DNA from: Rhizobium sp. CB3090 | GTDB lineage: Bacteria > Pseudomonadota > Alphaproteobacteria > Rhizobiales > Rhizobiaceae | DNA length: 64,000 nt | Direction of reading: 5' to 3' | NCBI RefSeq assembly: GCF_029714285.1 | Contig: NZ_CP121663.1 | Location: 372,001-436,000, forward strand | Part shown: positions 10,433 through 18,681 of the stretch, one piece after another | Layout: every line of letters begins with the position of its first letter | How positions within the stretch are numbered: the stretch's first letter is position 1 | The notes under the pieces: model-generated | Told to the model about the DNA's origin: nothing | Seen by the model: only the letters and a program-made list of their open reading frames with translations | The model's database searches: none | Made by a program: the position numbers and the translations under genes

Positions 10433-10500
10433 CATTGTCGGCGCGGATTGGGAGGAGGTTCGAATAACCGTCAGGTAGTTGGGGCCTAACTTAAATGGAG

Positions 10501-10674
10501 CTAGTTGGTTCCATCGTTTTTGCGCGCTTTGGCGCTGTCATTGCTGGATGACGAGATTGTTTTGCCGTCGGGCTGCTGGCCGAAATAGGTTCCGCCGAGA
10601 TGGCCGCCGGCGCTGGTGTTCTTTACTTGTCGTTCGGCTCGCTTCTGGAGCTTATGAACGTCGCTTTTGCTCAT
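10501..10674 (-). CDS. 57-residue hypothetical protein under a stress-type promoter
   Basis: This is a small gene below usual ORF cut-offs. The product begins MSKSDVHKLQKRAERQVKN and continues with a Gly-rich GGHLGGTYFGQQPDGK segment and a Ser/Lys-rich polar tail ending KNDGTN. It is basic, hydrophilic and probably flexible. GGAG lies about 6 bases before the ATG at 10674. Upstream are an 11-bp palindrome (10685-10711) and a GGAAC-N16-AGTT promoter (10709-10733). It is tail-to-tail with groEL. The function is unknown; a general-stress role is inferred from the promoter. Confidence 0.65.
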   Translation of the reverse strand: MSKSDVHKLQKRAERQVKNTSAGGHLGGTYFGQQPDGKTISSSSNDSAKARKNDGTN

Positions 10675-10684
10675 TTCCGTCTCC

Positions 10685-10711
10685 GTTGTTCAAGTCGTAC
10701 ACTTGAACAAC
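10685..10711. promoter_or_regulatory. 11-bp inverted repeat in the leader of the 57-aa gene
   Basis: GTTGTTCAAGT (10685-10695), CGTAC spacer, ACTTGAACAAC (10701-10711): a perfect dyad. It abuts the -10 box of the minus-strand promoter and ends about 10 bases before the start codon, next to the ribosome site. It could be an operator or an RNA hairpin hiding the leader. Confidence 0.6.
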
Positions 10712-10733
10712 TGGCCCGGACAAGATGGGTTCC
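10709..10733 (-). promoter_or_regulatory. Candidate EcfG/RpoE2 promoter
   Basis: On the minus strand GGAAC (10733-10729), 16 bases, AGTT (10712-10709). The site has the correct orientation, about 35 bases upstream of the 57-aa gene. It is the same box variant as at 30747-30771. Confidence 0.6.
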
Positions 10734-10818
10734 CCGGATTTTTGAGATCGAATCTTCACGCTAAGGTGAGCCAACCTTCGAAAGTCGGCTGGTATCGGCA
10801 ATATGGCCGCCTCGTCTC

Positions 10819-11151
10819 CTATTGGTCGCCGCCGAAAAAGGCCAGCCGGGTGAGCGCGGTATAGTGCGATTCCGACACCATCAGCGCGACGAAGACAAGC
10901 ACCAGGACTGGCGGAACCAAGATGGCGTAGATCAAGGCCAGCCGTTCCCAGGCCATGTGCATGAAAACGGCGACGATCAGCCCCGCCTTCAGGATCATGA
11001 ACAGCAGGATCAGAAACCATCTGAGATTGCCCTGGATGCCGAGATAGTCGACGAGATAGGAAAAGGTGCTGAGGACGAAAAGCAGCCCCCACACTACCAT
11101 GTACAGTCTTATCGGATGCTGCTGTCCGGAATGCGCCTGCGTCTGTGCCAT
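10819..11151 (-). CDS. Cytochrome c oxidase subunit IV-type small membrane protein
   Basis: The 110-residue protein has three predicted membrane helices (VVWGLLFVLSTFSYLVDYLG, the FLILLFMILKAGLIVAVFMH segment, and IYAILVPPVLVLVFVALMV) in the pattern of prokaryotic subunit IV (CtaF/CyoD-like). It is the last gene of the oxidase operon, 10 bases after subunit III. The start at 11151 (MAQTQAHSGQQ) follows a GAGG site; the frame opens further upstream inside the preceding gene. It probably assists assembly or stability of the oxidase. Confidence 0.85.
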   Translation of the reverse strand: MAQTQAHSGQQHPIRLYMVVWGLLFVLSTFSYLVDYLGIQGNLRWFLILLFMILKAGLIVAVFMHMAWERLALIYAILVPPVLVLVFVALMVSESHYTALTRLAFFGGDQ

Positions 11152-11161
11152 GATGCCATCC

Positions 11162-11884
11162 TCACCACAGATAGAAGAATGCAAAGATGAATACCCAGAC
11201 GAGATCGACGAAGTGCCAATAAAGCCCCATGATCTCGACGATTTCATAGTGGCCCTTGCGGCTGGTGAAAAAACCCCGTCTTCCGTGATCGAAATCGCCC
11301 CGCAATACTTTGCGCGCCGTGATCAGAAGAAAAATGACGCCGATCGAGACGTGGGTGCCGTGAAAGCCCGTGATCATGAAAAAGGACGAGCCGAACTGCG
11401 CCGCACCCCATGGGTTTCCCCAGGGACGGACCCCTTCCATGATCAGTTTGGTCCATTCGAATGCCTGCATTCCGACGAATGTCGCGCCAAGAACCGCCGT
11501 CGCCAACATCAGCGCTGCCGTCTTGCGGCGGTCGTGCCGGTATCCGAAGTTGACGGCCATGGCCATCGTGCCGCTGCTGCTGATGAGGACGAAGGTCATG
11601 ATGGCGATCAGGATCAGCGGAATGTCCTGGCCTCCGATCCTTAGGGCGAAGACCTCGCTGGTATTGGGCCAGGGGACGTTGGTCGACATGCGCGCCGTCA
11701 TATAGGCCAGCAGGAAACAGCCGAAAATGAAGGTATCGCTCAAGAGGAATATCCACATCATCGCCTTGCCCCAGGAGACGTTCTTGAACGCCCGCTGGTC
11801 CGATGACAGATCGGCCGCGACGCCGCGCAATCCCGCCGGCCGCAGAAGTGGATCGTGTACCGGTCTTTCTATGGATTCGGTCAT
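11162..11884 (-). CDS. coxP: Cytochrome c oxidase subunit III (CoxP-like)
   Basis: The 240-residue heme-copper oxidase subunit III has about five membrane helices, beginning with MMWIFLLSDTFIFGCFLLAYM (residues 42-62) and ending VWVFIFAFFYLW. Family residues are present: the FEWTKLI and GFHGTHVSIGVIFL segments and the GLYWHFVDLVWVF C-terminus. It is the second of two subunit-III genes in this operon, an arrangement described for coxMNOP of Bradyrhizobium. It starts 13 bases after coxO. The symbol is by analogy of order and content. Confidence 0.88.
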   Translation of the reverse strand: MTESIERPVHDPLLRPAGLRGVAADLSSDQRAFKNVSWGKAMMWIFLLSDTFIFGCFLLAYMTARMSTNVPWPNTSEVFALRIGGQDIPLILIAIMTFVLISSSGTMAMAVNFGYRHDRRKTAALMLATAVLGATFVGMQAFEWTKLIMEGVRPWGNPWGAAQFGSSFFMITGFHGTHVSIGVIFLLITARKVLRGDFDHGRRGFFTSRKGHYEIVEIMGLYWHFVDLVWVFIFAFFYLW

Positions 11885-11896
11885 CGTCGAAGCTCC

Positions 11897-12601
11897 TCAG
11901 GTGACCAATTGACGGCAGAGATCGGCAAAACTATTGGCCCAGCCGGCGAAGAGCGCAAAAAGGACCAGCCAGACAACGAGCATGAAATGCCAGTAGATGG
12001 CGCAGAGATCGACGCTCAGGCGGATTCTCGCCTGTCCGAGATTGGCTTGGGCACGGATTGTCGTTCGCCCGAGCACGAAAAGCCCGCCCAGAATATGCAG
12101 GCCGTGCAGCCCGGTGATCATGTAGAAGAAGCTGTTCGATGGATTGTCGGCGAGCACATAGCCCGCCGCAACCAATTGCCGCCATGCCAAGACCTGCCCG
12201 ACAAGGAAGAGAACGGCGAGCACCAATGCCACGGCAAGAGCAGTGTTCAGCATCTCGCTGCGGTCAAGCCGTGCTTCGGTTTTCGCCCATTGCAGCGCGA
12301 CGCTGCTGGCCGCAAGGGCGGCGGTATTCACCCAAAGCAATCGCGGGATCGGGATGCTCCACCAATCGGAGCTGCCGAGGCGTGTCAGATAGGCGCTGAT
12401 GAGGAGCGTGAACAAGGCGCCGACGACGGCGAGAAAGATGCCGAGACCGACCTTTGCCGTTGTCTCCGACGATCCCCGCATCTCCGGCGCATCGCCCGCC
12501 ACTGCCGTTTCCAGCCAGGGTTTCGAGGTCAGCCGCTGCCGCGCCATCCACCAGGCGACGATGCAGGCAATCCCTGCCATGAAAATGAGAATGGCGCTCA
12601 T
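11897..12601 (-). CDS. coxO: Cytochrome c oxidase subunit III homologue (CoxO-like)
   Basis: The 234-residue protein is a second, more divergent subunit III. It has an N-terminal signal-anchor helix (ILIFMAGIACIVAWWMA) and then helices matching the subunit-III core, including FYMITGLHGLHILGGLFVLG and AIYWHFMLVVWLVLFALF. The start codon overlaps the subunit I stop by four bases (ATGA), implying coupled translation. In coxMNOP-type operons CoxO and CoxP are both subunit-III-like; what each contributes is not settled. Confidence 0.85.
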   Translation of the reverse strand: MSAILIFMAGIACIVAWWMARQRLTSKPWLETAVAGDAPEMRGSSETTAKVGLGIFLAVVGALFTLLISAYLTRLGSSDWWSIPIPRLLWVNTAALAASSVALQWAKTEARLDRSEMLNTALAVALVLAVLFLVGQVLAWRQLVAAGYVLADNPSNSFFYMITGLHGLHILGGLFVLGRTTIRAQANLGQARIRLSVDLCAIYWHFMLVVWLVLFALFAGWANSFADLCRQLVT

Positions 12602-14376
12602 GACGAAGCCCTTTCGGACAATCGGCTCGGCGCTGGTTCGTTCTGCGGCAGGAAGTCCTGATCTGCTCCGGGCACACTGTAGTCATACGGCCAGCGGTAG
12701 ACGATCGGCAGCTCCTTGCCCCAATTCCCGTGTGCAGGTGGTGTTTGCGGCGTCTGCCATTCCAACGTCGTTGCCCGCCATGGATTGCCACCCGCCTGCC
12801 TGCCCCAGCGAAGGCTCCAAGCGAGATTGAACAGGAACAGAATCTGCGCAGCGCCGACGATCAGGGCGGCGACGGTGATGAACATGTTCAGCGTGTGTGC
12901 CGACGGCGGAATGAAGGCCGTTTCGCCGAGCTCGTAATATCGGCGCGGCACGCCCATCAGTCCGAGATAGTGCATTGGGAAGAAGATCGCGTAGGCACCG
13001 AGGAAGGTGATCCAGAAGTGGATATGGCCCATCGTCACGTTCAGCATGCGCCCGGTGACTTTCGGATACCAATGGTGGATTGCCCCGAAGATCACCAGGA
13101 TCGGCGCGACCCCCATCACCATATGGAAATGGGCAACGACGAACATGGTGTCTGAGAGCGGCACGTCGACGACGACATTGCCGAGAAAGAGGCCGGTCAG
13201 CCCGCCATTGATGAATGTGACGATAAAGGCCAGGGCAAACAGCATCGGCAATGTCAGATGGATATCGCCGTGCCAGAGCGTCAGCACCCAGTTATAGACC
13301 TTGATCGCCGTCGGAATGGCGATGATCAAGGTTGTCGTTGCGAAAAAGAACCCGAAGTTCGGGTTCATGCCGCTGACATACATATGATGCGCCCATACGA
13401 CGAAGCTCAGCGCGGCAATGATGACGATCGCCCAGACCATCATCCGGTAGCCGAAGATGTTCTTGCGCGCATGCGTGCTGATCAGATCCGAGACGATGCC
13501 GAAGGCCGGAAGTGCGACAATATAGACTTCGGGGTGGCCGAAGAACCAGAACAGATGCTGGAACAGGATGGGGCTGCCGCCCCCTTGCTGCAACTGCTGG
13601 CCCATCTCGACGATCGCTGGCATGAAGAAGCTCGTGCCGAGCAGGCGGTCGAACAACATCATGACGGCAGCGACGAAGAGCGCCGGGAAGGCGAGCAGCG
13701 CCATGACGGTTGCGGTGAAGATACCCCACACGGTCAGGGGCATTCGCATCAGCGTCATGCCGCGAGTGCGTCCCTGCAGCACCGTCACGACATAGTTCAA
13801 CCCGCCCATGGTAAAGCCGATGATGAACAGGATAAGCGACGACAGCATCAGAATGATGCCCCAGTCGCGTCCTCCCGGCGTACCCGACAGAAGAGCTTGC
13901 GGCGGATAGAGCGTCCAGCCGGCGCCTGTCGGTCCGCCAGGTGCGAAAAAGCCGGCGACCAGCACGATGACCGCAAGCAGATAGAGCCAGTAGCTCAGCA
14001 TGTTCGCATAGGGAAACACCATATCGCGGGCGCCGACCATCAAGGGGATCAGATAATTGCCGAAGCCGCCGAGGAAGAGCGCCGTCAGCAGGTAGATGAC
14101 CATGATCATGCCGTGCATAGTGATGAACTGGTAATAGTGGTCCGCGTCGATGAAGGAGAAATAGCCGGGAAAGCCGAGCTGCAGGCGCATTAGCCAGGAC
14201 AACACCAGCGCCACCATGCCGATCGAAATGGCGGTCATAGAATACTGAATGGCGATGACCTTGGCATCCTGGCTAAAGACATATCTCGTCCACCAGCTTT
14301 TCGGATGATAAAGCTCCACATCCTCGACTTCAGCGGGCTGGATGACCTGCTCGGTGCCGGATCCAATGTCGACCAT
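12598..14376 (-). CDS. coxN: Cytochrome c oxidase subunit I (CoxN-like)
   Basis: The 592-residue catalytic subunit reduces O2 to water in the inner membrane. Key residues are visible: low-spin heme His in TMHGMIMVIYLL (near 86), CuB His plus the cross-linked Tyr in GHPEVYIVALPAFG (near 279), the CuB pair in WAHHMYVSGMNPNF (near 328) and the heme ligands in VAHFHMVMG (near 414). About 12 helices are expected. An N-terminal extension of about 40 residues precedes helix 1. It is second in the operon, 56 bases after subunit II. CuB motifs indicate an oxidase rather than a nitric oxide reductase. Confidence 0.94.
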   Translation of the reverse strand: MVDIGSGTEQVIQPAEVEDVELYHPKSWWTRYVFSQDAKVIAIQYSMTAISIGMVALVLSWLMRLQLGFPGYFSFIDADHYYQFITMHGMIMVIYLLTALFLGGFGNYLIPLMVGARDMVFPYANMLSYWLYLLAVIVLVAGFFAPGGPTGAGWTLYPPQALLSGTPGGRDWGIILMLSSLILFIIGFTMGGLNYVVTVLQGRTRGMTLMRMPLTVWGIFTATVMALLAFPALFVAAVMMLFDRLLGTSFFMPAIVEMGQQLQQGGGSPILFQHLFWFFGHPEVYIVALPAFGIVSDLISTHARKNIFGYRMMVWAIVIIAALSFVVWAHHMYVSGMNPNFGFFFATTTLIIAIPTAIKVYNWVLTLWHGDIHLTLPMLFALAFIVTFINGGLTGLFLGNVVVDVPLSDTMFVVAHFHMVMGVAPILVIFGAIHHWYPKVTGRMLNVTMGHIHFWITFLGAYAIFFPMHYLGLMGVPRRYYELGETAFIPPSAHTLNMFITVAALIVGAAQILFLFNLAWSLRWGRQAGGNPWRATTLEWQTPQTPPAHGNWGKELPIVYRWPYDYSVPGADQDFLPQNEPAPSRLSERASS

Positions 14377-14432
14377 ATTCCATCCTCCCTATTCCCTCCG
14401 ATGCGGCCTTCCTCCTGAGGCTCCGGTCGCAC

Positions 14433-15248
14433 TTACTTGGCCGCCGACTTTTCCGCAGACGCCAGCGATTTCGAGAAAGTCGGCTGCTGCTGCAGCCAGG
14501 CCTGATAATTGGCATCAGTATCGACGACGACCGTGCCGCGCATCTGCGGGTGGCCGACACCACATAGTTCCGCGCAGAGAACCTCGAAAGTTCCCGTCCG
14601 CGTCGGTGTGAACCAATAATAGGTGATCGTGCCGGGGATCATGTCCATCTTGGCCCGGAATTCCGGCACGTAGAAATCGTGCACGACATCGATGGAGCGC
14701 AGCAGCATTTTCACCGGCTTGCCGGCGGGTATATGCAGTTCGCCGCCTTCGACGACGACGTCATCCAAGCCCGCAGGATCATTCCTGTCCAAACCGAGGG
14801 GGTTATCCGGCGTAACATCGCGCGTATTTGCCCGTCCGAGCCGCCCGTCGGCCCCCGGAAGACGGAAACTCCATTGCCATTGCTGACTGACGACTTCGAC
14901 CTGGCTGGCATCGGGCGGAACCGTGACGAACTGCTTCCACACGAACAGGCCCGGCGTGAGCATTGCTGCCACGCCGATTGCGGTTCCACCGGCAAGCCAC
15001 CATTCCAACCGCTTGTTTTCGGGCTGGTATGCCGCCTGATTTCCGGCACGGTGCCTGAAACGGAAGACGCAATAGGCAATGAACAACACAACGGCCGTGA
15101 AGACGAAGCCGGTGATCCAGAACGTGATGGTAATGGTGTTGTCTATGTAGCTCCAATTGGAAGCAATCGGCGTCCACCACCAAGGGCTCAGCAGATGGAA
15201 AGCGATCGATCCCACCACCAGCAGAACGAGAATCAATACGACAGCCAT
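14433..15248 (-). CDS. coxM: Cytochrome c oxidase subunit II (CoxM-like)
   Basis: The 271-residue subunit has two N-terminal membrane helices (residues 1-20 and about 40-65) and a periplasmic cupredoxin domain. The CuA ligands are seen in DVVHDFYVPEF and CAELCGVGHPQM (first Cys near 224), so it accepts electrons from cytochrome c. An insert rich in Asp/Asn (DVTPDNPLGLDRNDPAGLDD) precedes the CuA strand. The C-terminus is short, with no fused cytochrome c; a separate cytochrome c gene lies directly upstream and may be the donor. Confidence 0.92.
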   Translation of the reverse strand: MAVVLILVLLVVGSIAFHLLSPWWWTPIASNWSYIDNTITITFWITGFVFTAVVLFIAYCVFRFRHRAGNQAAYQPENKRLEWWLAGGTAIGVAAMLTPGLFVWKQFVTVPPDASQVEVVSQQWQWSFRLPGADGRLGRANTRDVTPDNPLGLDRNDPAGLDDVVVEGGELHIPAGKPVKMLLRSIDVVHDFYVPEFRAKMDMIPGTITYYWFTPTRTGTFEVLCAELCGVGHPQMRGTVVVDTDANYQAWLQQQPTFSKSLASAEKSAAK

Positions 15249-15479
15249 CGTCTCCTCCCTGACTCGGCCGCGAACGTTTCCACAATCCCATCGCGAAACG
15301 TTTTAGTATTATCTCATGAACAAATCACACGGGCAATTGCGGCAAAAGTAGCGGTTCATCCCGACAAGCGCGGGGCATATCGACGCCGCCGACCGGATCG
15401 GTGGAGTCTGTCATTGAGCTGAACTCCCACCGATCCGGCCTGCGACATAGAAAGCAGCTCGTCCATATCAGACATCTCG

Positions 15480-15866
15480 CTATTTGGAGTATTGCTTCAG
15501 ATAGGCGATCAGATTGGTAATTTCGGTATCGTCCTTCAGCCCAGTGAAGGTCATCTTCGTGCCTTTCACCTTTGCCTGGGGCGCATGCAAATAGTCGCGC
15601 AGCGTCGTCTCGTTCCACACGAGGCCATCCTTGCCTGCCTTTTGCATTGCCGGCGAATAGGCGAAATTCGGATGTGTTCCAGCCGTCCTGCCGAACAGGC
15701 CATGCAGTGAGGGGCCGACCTTGTTCTGGTCGGTTTCGGCGATATGACAGATGGCGCATTTCTTGAAGACGGCGGCGCCTGCGGTGGCGTCACCCTCCTG
15801 CCCGAGGGCGTCAAGCGGCAAAGCAATAGCGAAGAGCAAGCAGATCGGAAGAAAACGGTAAGACAT
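15480..15866 (-). CDS. Class I cytochrome c, probable oxidase electron donor
   Basis: The 128-residue protein has a signal peptide (FLPICLLFAIALPLDALG) and one heme site CAICH (residues 37-41). The sixth ligand is probably the Met in TKMTFTG, and the profile resembles mitochondrial-type cytochrome c (GPSLHGLFGRTAGTHPNFAYS). It should be periplasmic. It lies 231 bases upstream of the oxidase subunit II gene on the same strand, suggesting a dedicated donor. The start at 15866 begins MSYRFLP; upstream in-frame codons would place a charged segment before the signal peptide. Confidence 0.9.
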   Translation of the reverse strand: MSYRFLPICLLFAIALPLDALGQEGDATAGAAVFKKCAICHIAETDQNKVGPSLHGLFGRTAGTHPNFAYSPAMQKAGKDGLVWNETTLRDYLHAPQAKVKGTKMTFTGLKDDTEITNLIAYLKQYSK

Positions 15867-15968
15867 GGCAATCCTCATTCTCTTCATCGCTATCCCAACC
15901 GGGGCGACCGTCATCTGACAGTTCGCAACGGCTTGGAGGATGATTCCACGGGAAATTTCCTTGCGAAT
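15867..15968. other. Spacer upstream of the cytochrome c gene
   Basis: No gene was recognised. It presumably contains the promoter of the oxidase operon; no EcfG- or FnrL-like site was clear. Confidence 0.3.
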
Positions 15969-16170
15969 TCAAAGCGTGCGGCTCGGATAGGCGGGGACAA
16001 TCAATTTTCGATGCAAATACCAGGTCAAATGCCCGAGGATAGGCATGGCGACCGCAAGGCCGGCAAAGATCGGGATCGTGCCGATGATGAGCAGTGCTGC
16101 AACGATCGATCCCCGAAACGCGGCCGGCCATGACGTGAAACGCCGCCATAGTACCTCTTCTCCTCCACCA
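15969..16170 (-). pseudogene. Remnant of a DUF2189-like membrane protein C-terminus
   Basis: One minus-strand frame ending at 15969 encodes WRRFTSWPAAF, a hydrophobic helix (IVAALLIIGTIPIFAGLAVA) and then PILGHLTWYLHRKLI. That tail resembles the C-terminus of DUF2189-type integral membrane proteins. The frame has no ATG, GTG or TTG between its upstream stop and this block, and the only nearby ATG (16149) is in another frame. It is either a decayed fragment or a small gene with a frame error. Confidence 0.4.
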
Positions 16171-16366
16171 CGGTCCCGGCTGGCAGTGAGAATACGCCCG
16201 GCAAATTTACCGACACGTCAAACCGCAACCGGTAGTCTAGTTTTATCAAATCTCTTTGCCTTTGTCGCCTATTCCTTAAATTAGATGTTCGTCATTTCTT
16301 GCGGGCGTTTGATGCGACGCAGCAAAAGCGAGCGCGGGGAAAATGCGTGCGGCTAGCTGCGCCCGG
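16171..16366. other. Spacer without recognised gene
   Basis: An AT-richer stretch (16210-16290) separates the remnant from the secreted-protein gene. Nothing else was supported. Confidence 0.3.
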
Positions 16367-16669
16367 TCACGGGCGCAGATCGGTGCTGGAGCGGCAAACC
16401 CAAATCGCACAATTGCGCTTGTCCCTCGACGGCACAGAGCTTCCTTCACCGAAGCCGTTTCCAAGGCAGACGTCGGAATCGGCGACGGCACGATTATAGA
16501 GCAGATTACCCCGAGTTCCCGGATACTGCAGGATAACGACGCGGTGCGCACGAACGAAGGATTGGATCTCGGCGCACGACCTTGTAGTCGTCTGCAGCCG
16601 CTCGATCGCGGATACCGGAGAGGCGGCGAAAACCGCGAAGGCGGCAAGCACGGTGACGTGAGCTTTCAT
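16367..16669 (-). CDS. Small secreted hypothetical protein (100 aa)
   Basis: The 100-residue product has a clear signal peptide (MKAHVTVLAAFAVFAASPVSA, cleavage after about residue 21) and a mature part with four cysteines (SCAEIQSFV, SDVCLG, NCAIWVCRSS) that could form two disulphides in the periplasm. A GGGAG site lies 7 bases before the ATG. The motif set is familiar from rhizobial conserved hypotheticals, but no function is known to me. It is divergent from the SnoaL-like gene. Confidence 0.78.
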   Translation of the reverse strand: MKAHVTVLAAFAVFAASPVSAIERLQTTTRSCAEIQSFVRAHRVVILQYPGTRGNLLYNRAVADSDVCLGNGFGEGSSVPSRDKRNCAIWVCRSSTDLRP

Positions 16670-16925
16670 CTACGTTCTCCCTCTGTAGCCGGCGAACTTT
16701 CCCACCGATCCGGTCGGCCCGCACCCCGTTTCTTGCCTTCAAACCAAACCATCTCCTTTATGCGGCATCTGTCATCATCTGCGGCTGAAAGCGCACTGGT
16801 TCGCCGGACGGATTCGATTGCGCAGCAAGAACCGGAGTTTTGGCCCTGCCGGATCGGCCTATCCCTTTGCTCAGGTCGTCGATCGGGATCGATGATCCGC
16901 TGGATACATCAAGAAGGAAATCCAC

Positions 16926-17375
16926 ATGAGCAAAGAAGAAGACAACAAGGCTATCGTCGCGCGCTGGTTCACCGAATTCTGGGGTGAGACCTGCAACCTG
17001 TCCGTCGTCGCCGACCTCGCCGCGCCGGACATGCTGTTGAAATACTCGCTGCACGAGCCGCGTCGCGGCCATGACGATATCAGGGCTTTCATGATCGGCT
17101 TCCGCACGGCATTCCCGGACCTCAATTTCTGGGGCACTGCCGATCTCATTGCCGAAGGCGACTATGTCGTCGGGCAGTGGGAGGGCGGCGGTACGCATAC
17201 CGGTCCGGCCTTTGCCGACTTTCTGGTCGGATCGCTGCCGGCTGCGACCGGTCGCAAGATGCGCTTCACCGGCACCACCATCCTGCGCATCGAGAATGGC
17301 AAGATCGCCGAGGAAATCGGCCTCGACGATGGCGTGACGGCGCTCACGCAGCTCGGCCTTATCAAGGCCGCGTGA
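16926..17375 (+). CDS. SnoaL-like / ester cyclase family protein
   Basis: The 149-residue protein has the NTF2-like SnoaL fold: an N-terminal helix (DNKAIVARWFTEFWGE), the AAPDMLLKYSLHEPRRGHDD segment, DLNFWGTADLIAEGDYVVGQWEG and a C-terminal strand with GTTILRIENGKIAEEIG. Family members include polyketide cyclases, but most single-domain members like this are uncharacterised. AAGGA lies about 10 bases before the ATG. It is followed by a short gap and ada; whether they are cotranscribed is unclear. Confidence 0.82.
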   Translation: MSKEEDNKAIVARWFTEFWGETCNLSVVADLAAPDMLLKYSLHEPRRGHDDIRAFMIGFRTAFPDLNFWGTADLIAEGDYVVGQWEGGGTHTGPAFADFLVGSLPAATGRKMRFTGTTILRIENGKIAEEIGLDDGVTALTQLGLIKAA

Positions 17376-17505
17376 AGGAAGGTCGCCGCCCATTATCCGG
17401 GCGGCGACCTTCGGATGATCTCCGGTCGCGCAGGAATCGGGTGGCTGTGCGGCTCTTCCGCTGCCAAGAATGACGTACTTTTGCTGGAACATAGGGACAA
17501 ACGAT

Positions 17506-18597
17506 ATGACCGTGATGCCCAGAAACCGGACAGCTTTTATACAAACCACGGTGGCCGATGACCCGCGTTGGGCGCGTATCGTCGCTCGAGATCGAACCGC
17601 CGATGGCCACCTCTGGTATTCCGTGGCAACGACCGGCGTCTATTGCCGACCGTCTTGTCCATCGCGAACTGCAAACCCCAGGAACGTGCAACTGCATGAT
17701 TCACTCGAAGCCGCCAAAGCGACCGGTTTTCGCGCCTGCAAGCGGTGCAAGCCGGACAGTCTTTCCTCAGATCGTGAAAATGCCGCCATCATTGCGCGCG
17801 TTTGCCGATTGATCGAAGAGAGCGAGGAGGAACCGTCTTTGCACGAGCTCGCCGACGCGGCCGGCCGCAGCGCCAGTCATTTTCATCGGCTGTTCAAATC
17901 GGCAACCGGTCTGACGCCCAAGGACTACGCCTCGGCGCACCGTGCGGCGAAAGTCCGTGAAGGCCTTGCGAATGGCAACAGCGTGACCGAGGCCATCTAC
18001 GATGCCGGTTTCAATTCGAGCGGGCGCTTCTACGAGAAATCCACCGATATGCTCGGAATGACGCCGACGCAGTATCGGTCGGGAGGTGCCAATGAAGAGA
18101 TCCGCTTCGCGGTCGGTCAATCGTCGCTGGGCGCGATCCTTGTCGCGTCGAGCAGGAAGGGGGTGGCGTCCATTCTCCTCGGCAGCGACCCCGACGCGCT
18201 GGTGCGCGATCTTCAGGATCGCTTCCCCAATGCCAATCTGATCGGCGCCGATGGAGACTACGAAGCTCTTGTGGCGCGTGTCGTCGGCCTTGTGGAGGCG
18301 CCCGGCCTTGGAATCGACTTGCCGCTCGACGTTCGCGGCACAGTGTTTCAGCAGCGGGTTTGGCAGGCGCTCCAGGAAATCCCGGCGGGCCGGACCGTCT
18401 CATACGCGGAAATCGCCCGCCGGATCGGCTCGCCCAAGGCGGTGCGAGCCGTCGCCGGAGCATGCGCGGCCAACAATCTGGCCGTCGCAATTCCTTGCCA
18501 TCGGGTGGTGCGGAACGACGGCTCGCTTTCTGGCTACGCCTGGGGAGTGGAGCGAAAACGTGTTCTGCTTGACCGCGAAGCGCCCCCAAGCCGCTGA
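17506..18597 (+). CDS. ada: Bifunctional Ada: transcriptional activator and O6-methylguanine-DNA methyltransferase
   Basis: The 363-residue protein has three parts. An N-terminal zinc domain carries TTGVYCRPSC (methyl-accepting Cys near 47 and its partner near 51) and FRACKRCKP (near 78 and 81). An AraC-type HTH spans about 90-175, and a C-terminal methyltransferase has the acceptor Cys in IPCHRVV (near 332). It repairs O6-methylguanine and methylphosphotriesters by suicide transfer and, when methylated, activates repair genes. I chose the ATG at 17506, behind GGGAC; ATGs at 17470 and 17518 are possible. Two genes downstream on the same strand look like regulon members. Confidence 0.93.
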   Translation: MTVMPRNRTAFIQTTVADDPRWARIVARDRTADGHLWYSVATTGVYCRPSCPSRTANPRNVQLHDSLEAAKATGFRACKRCKPDSLSSDRENAAIIARVCRLIEESEEEPSLHELADAAGRSASHFHRLFKSATGLTPKDYASAHRAAKVREGLANGNSVTEAIYDAGFNSSGRFYEKSTDMLGMTPTQYRSGGANEEIRFAVGQSSLGAILVASSRKGVASILLGSDPDALVRDLQDRFPNANLIGADGDYEALVARVVGLVEAPGLGIDLPLDVRGTVFQQRVWQALQEIPAGRTVSYAEIARRIGSPKAVRAVAGACAANNLAVAIPCHRVVRNDGSLSGYAWGVERKRVLLDREAPPSR

Positions 18598-18681
18598 GAA
18601 CCCAATGAACATCTTCCCGCGGGGCGCTTTCATCTCGCGGTACACCTGGCGCATGCCGTGCAAGCGAGGCAATATGCCGAT

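Noticed and set aside
10479..10706. Plus-strand 75-codon frame downstream of groEL
   Set aside because: No ribosome site; the opposite strand holds a better supported 57-residue gene with promoter and Shine-Dalgarno site.
13258..14193. Plus-strand frame (311 codons) opposite cytochrome oxidase subunit I
   Set aside because: Composition is extreme (Arg/Asp/His-rich) and it mirrors a conserved membrane gene.
17487..17512. GGAAC just before ada as a stress promoter
   Set aside because: No nGTT at the right spacing and the site would overlap the start codon.
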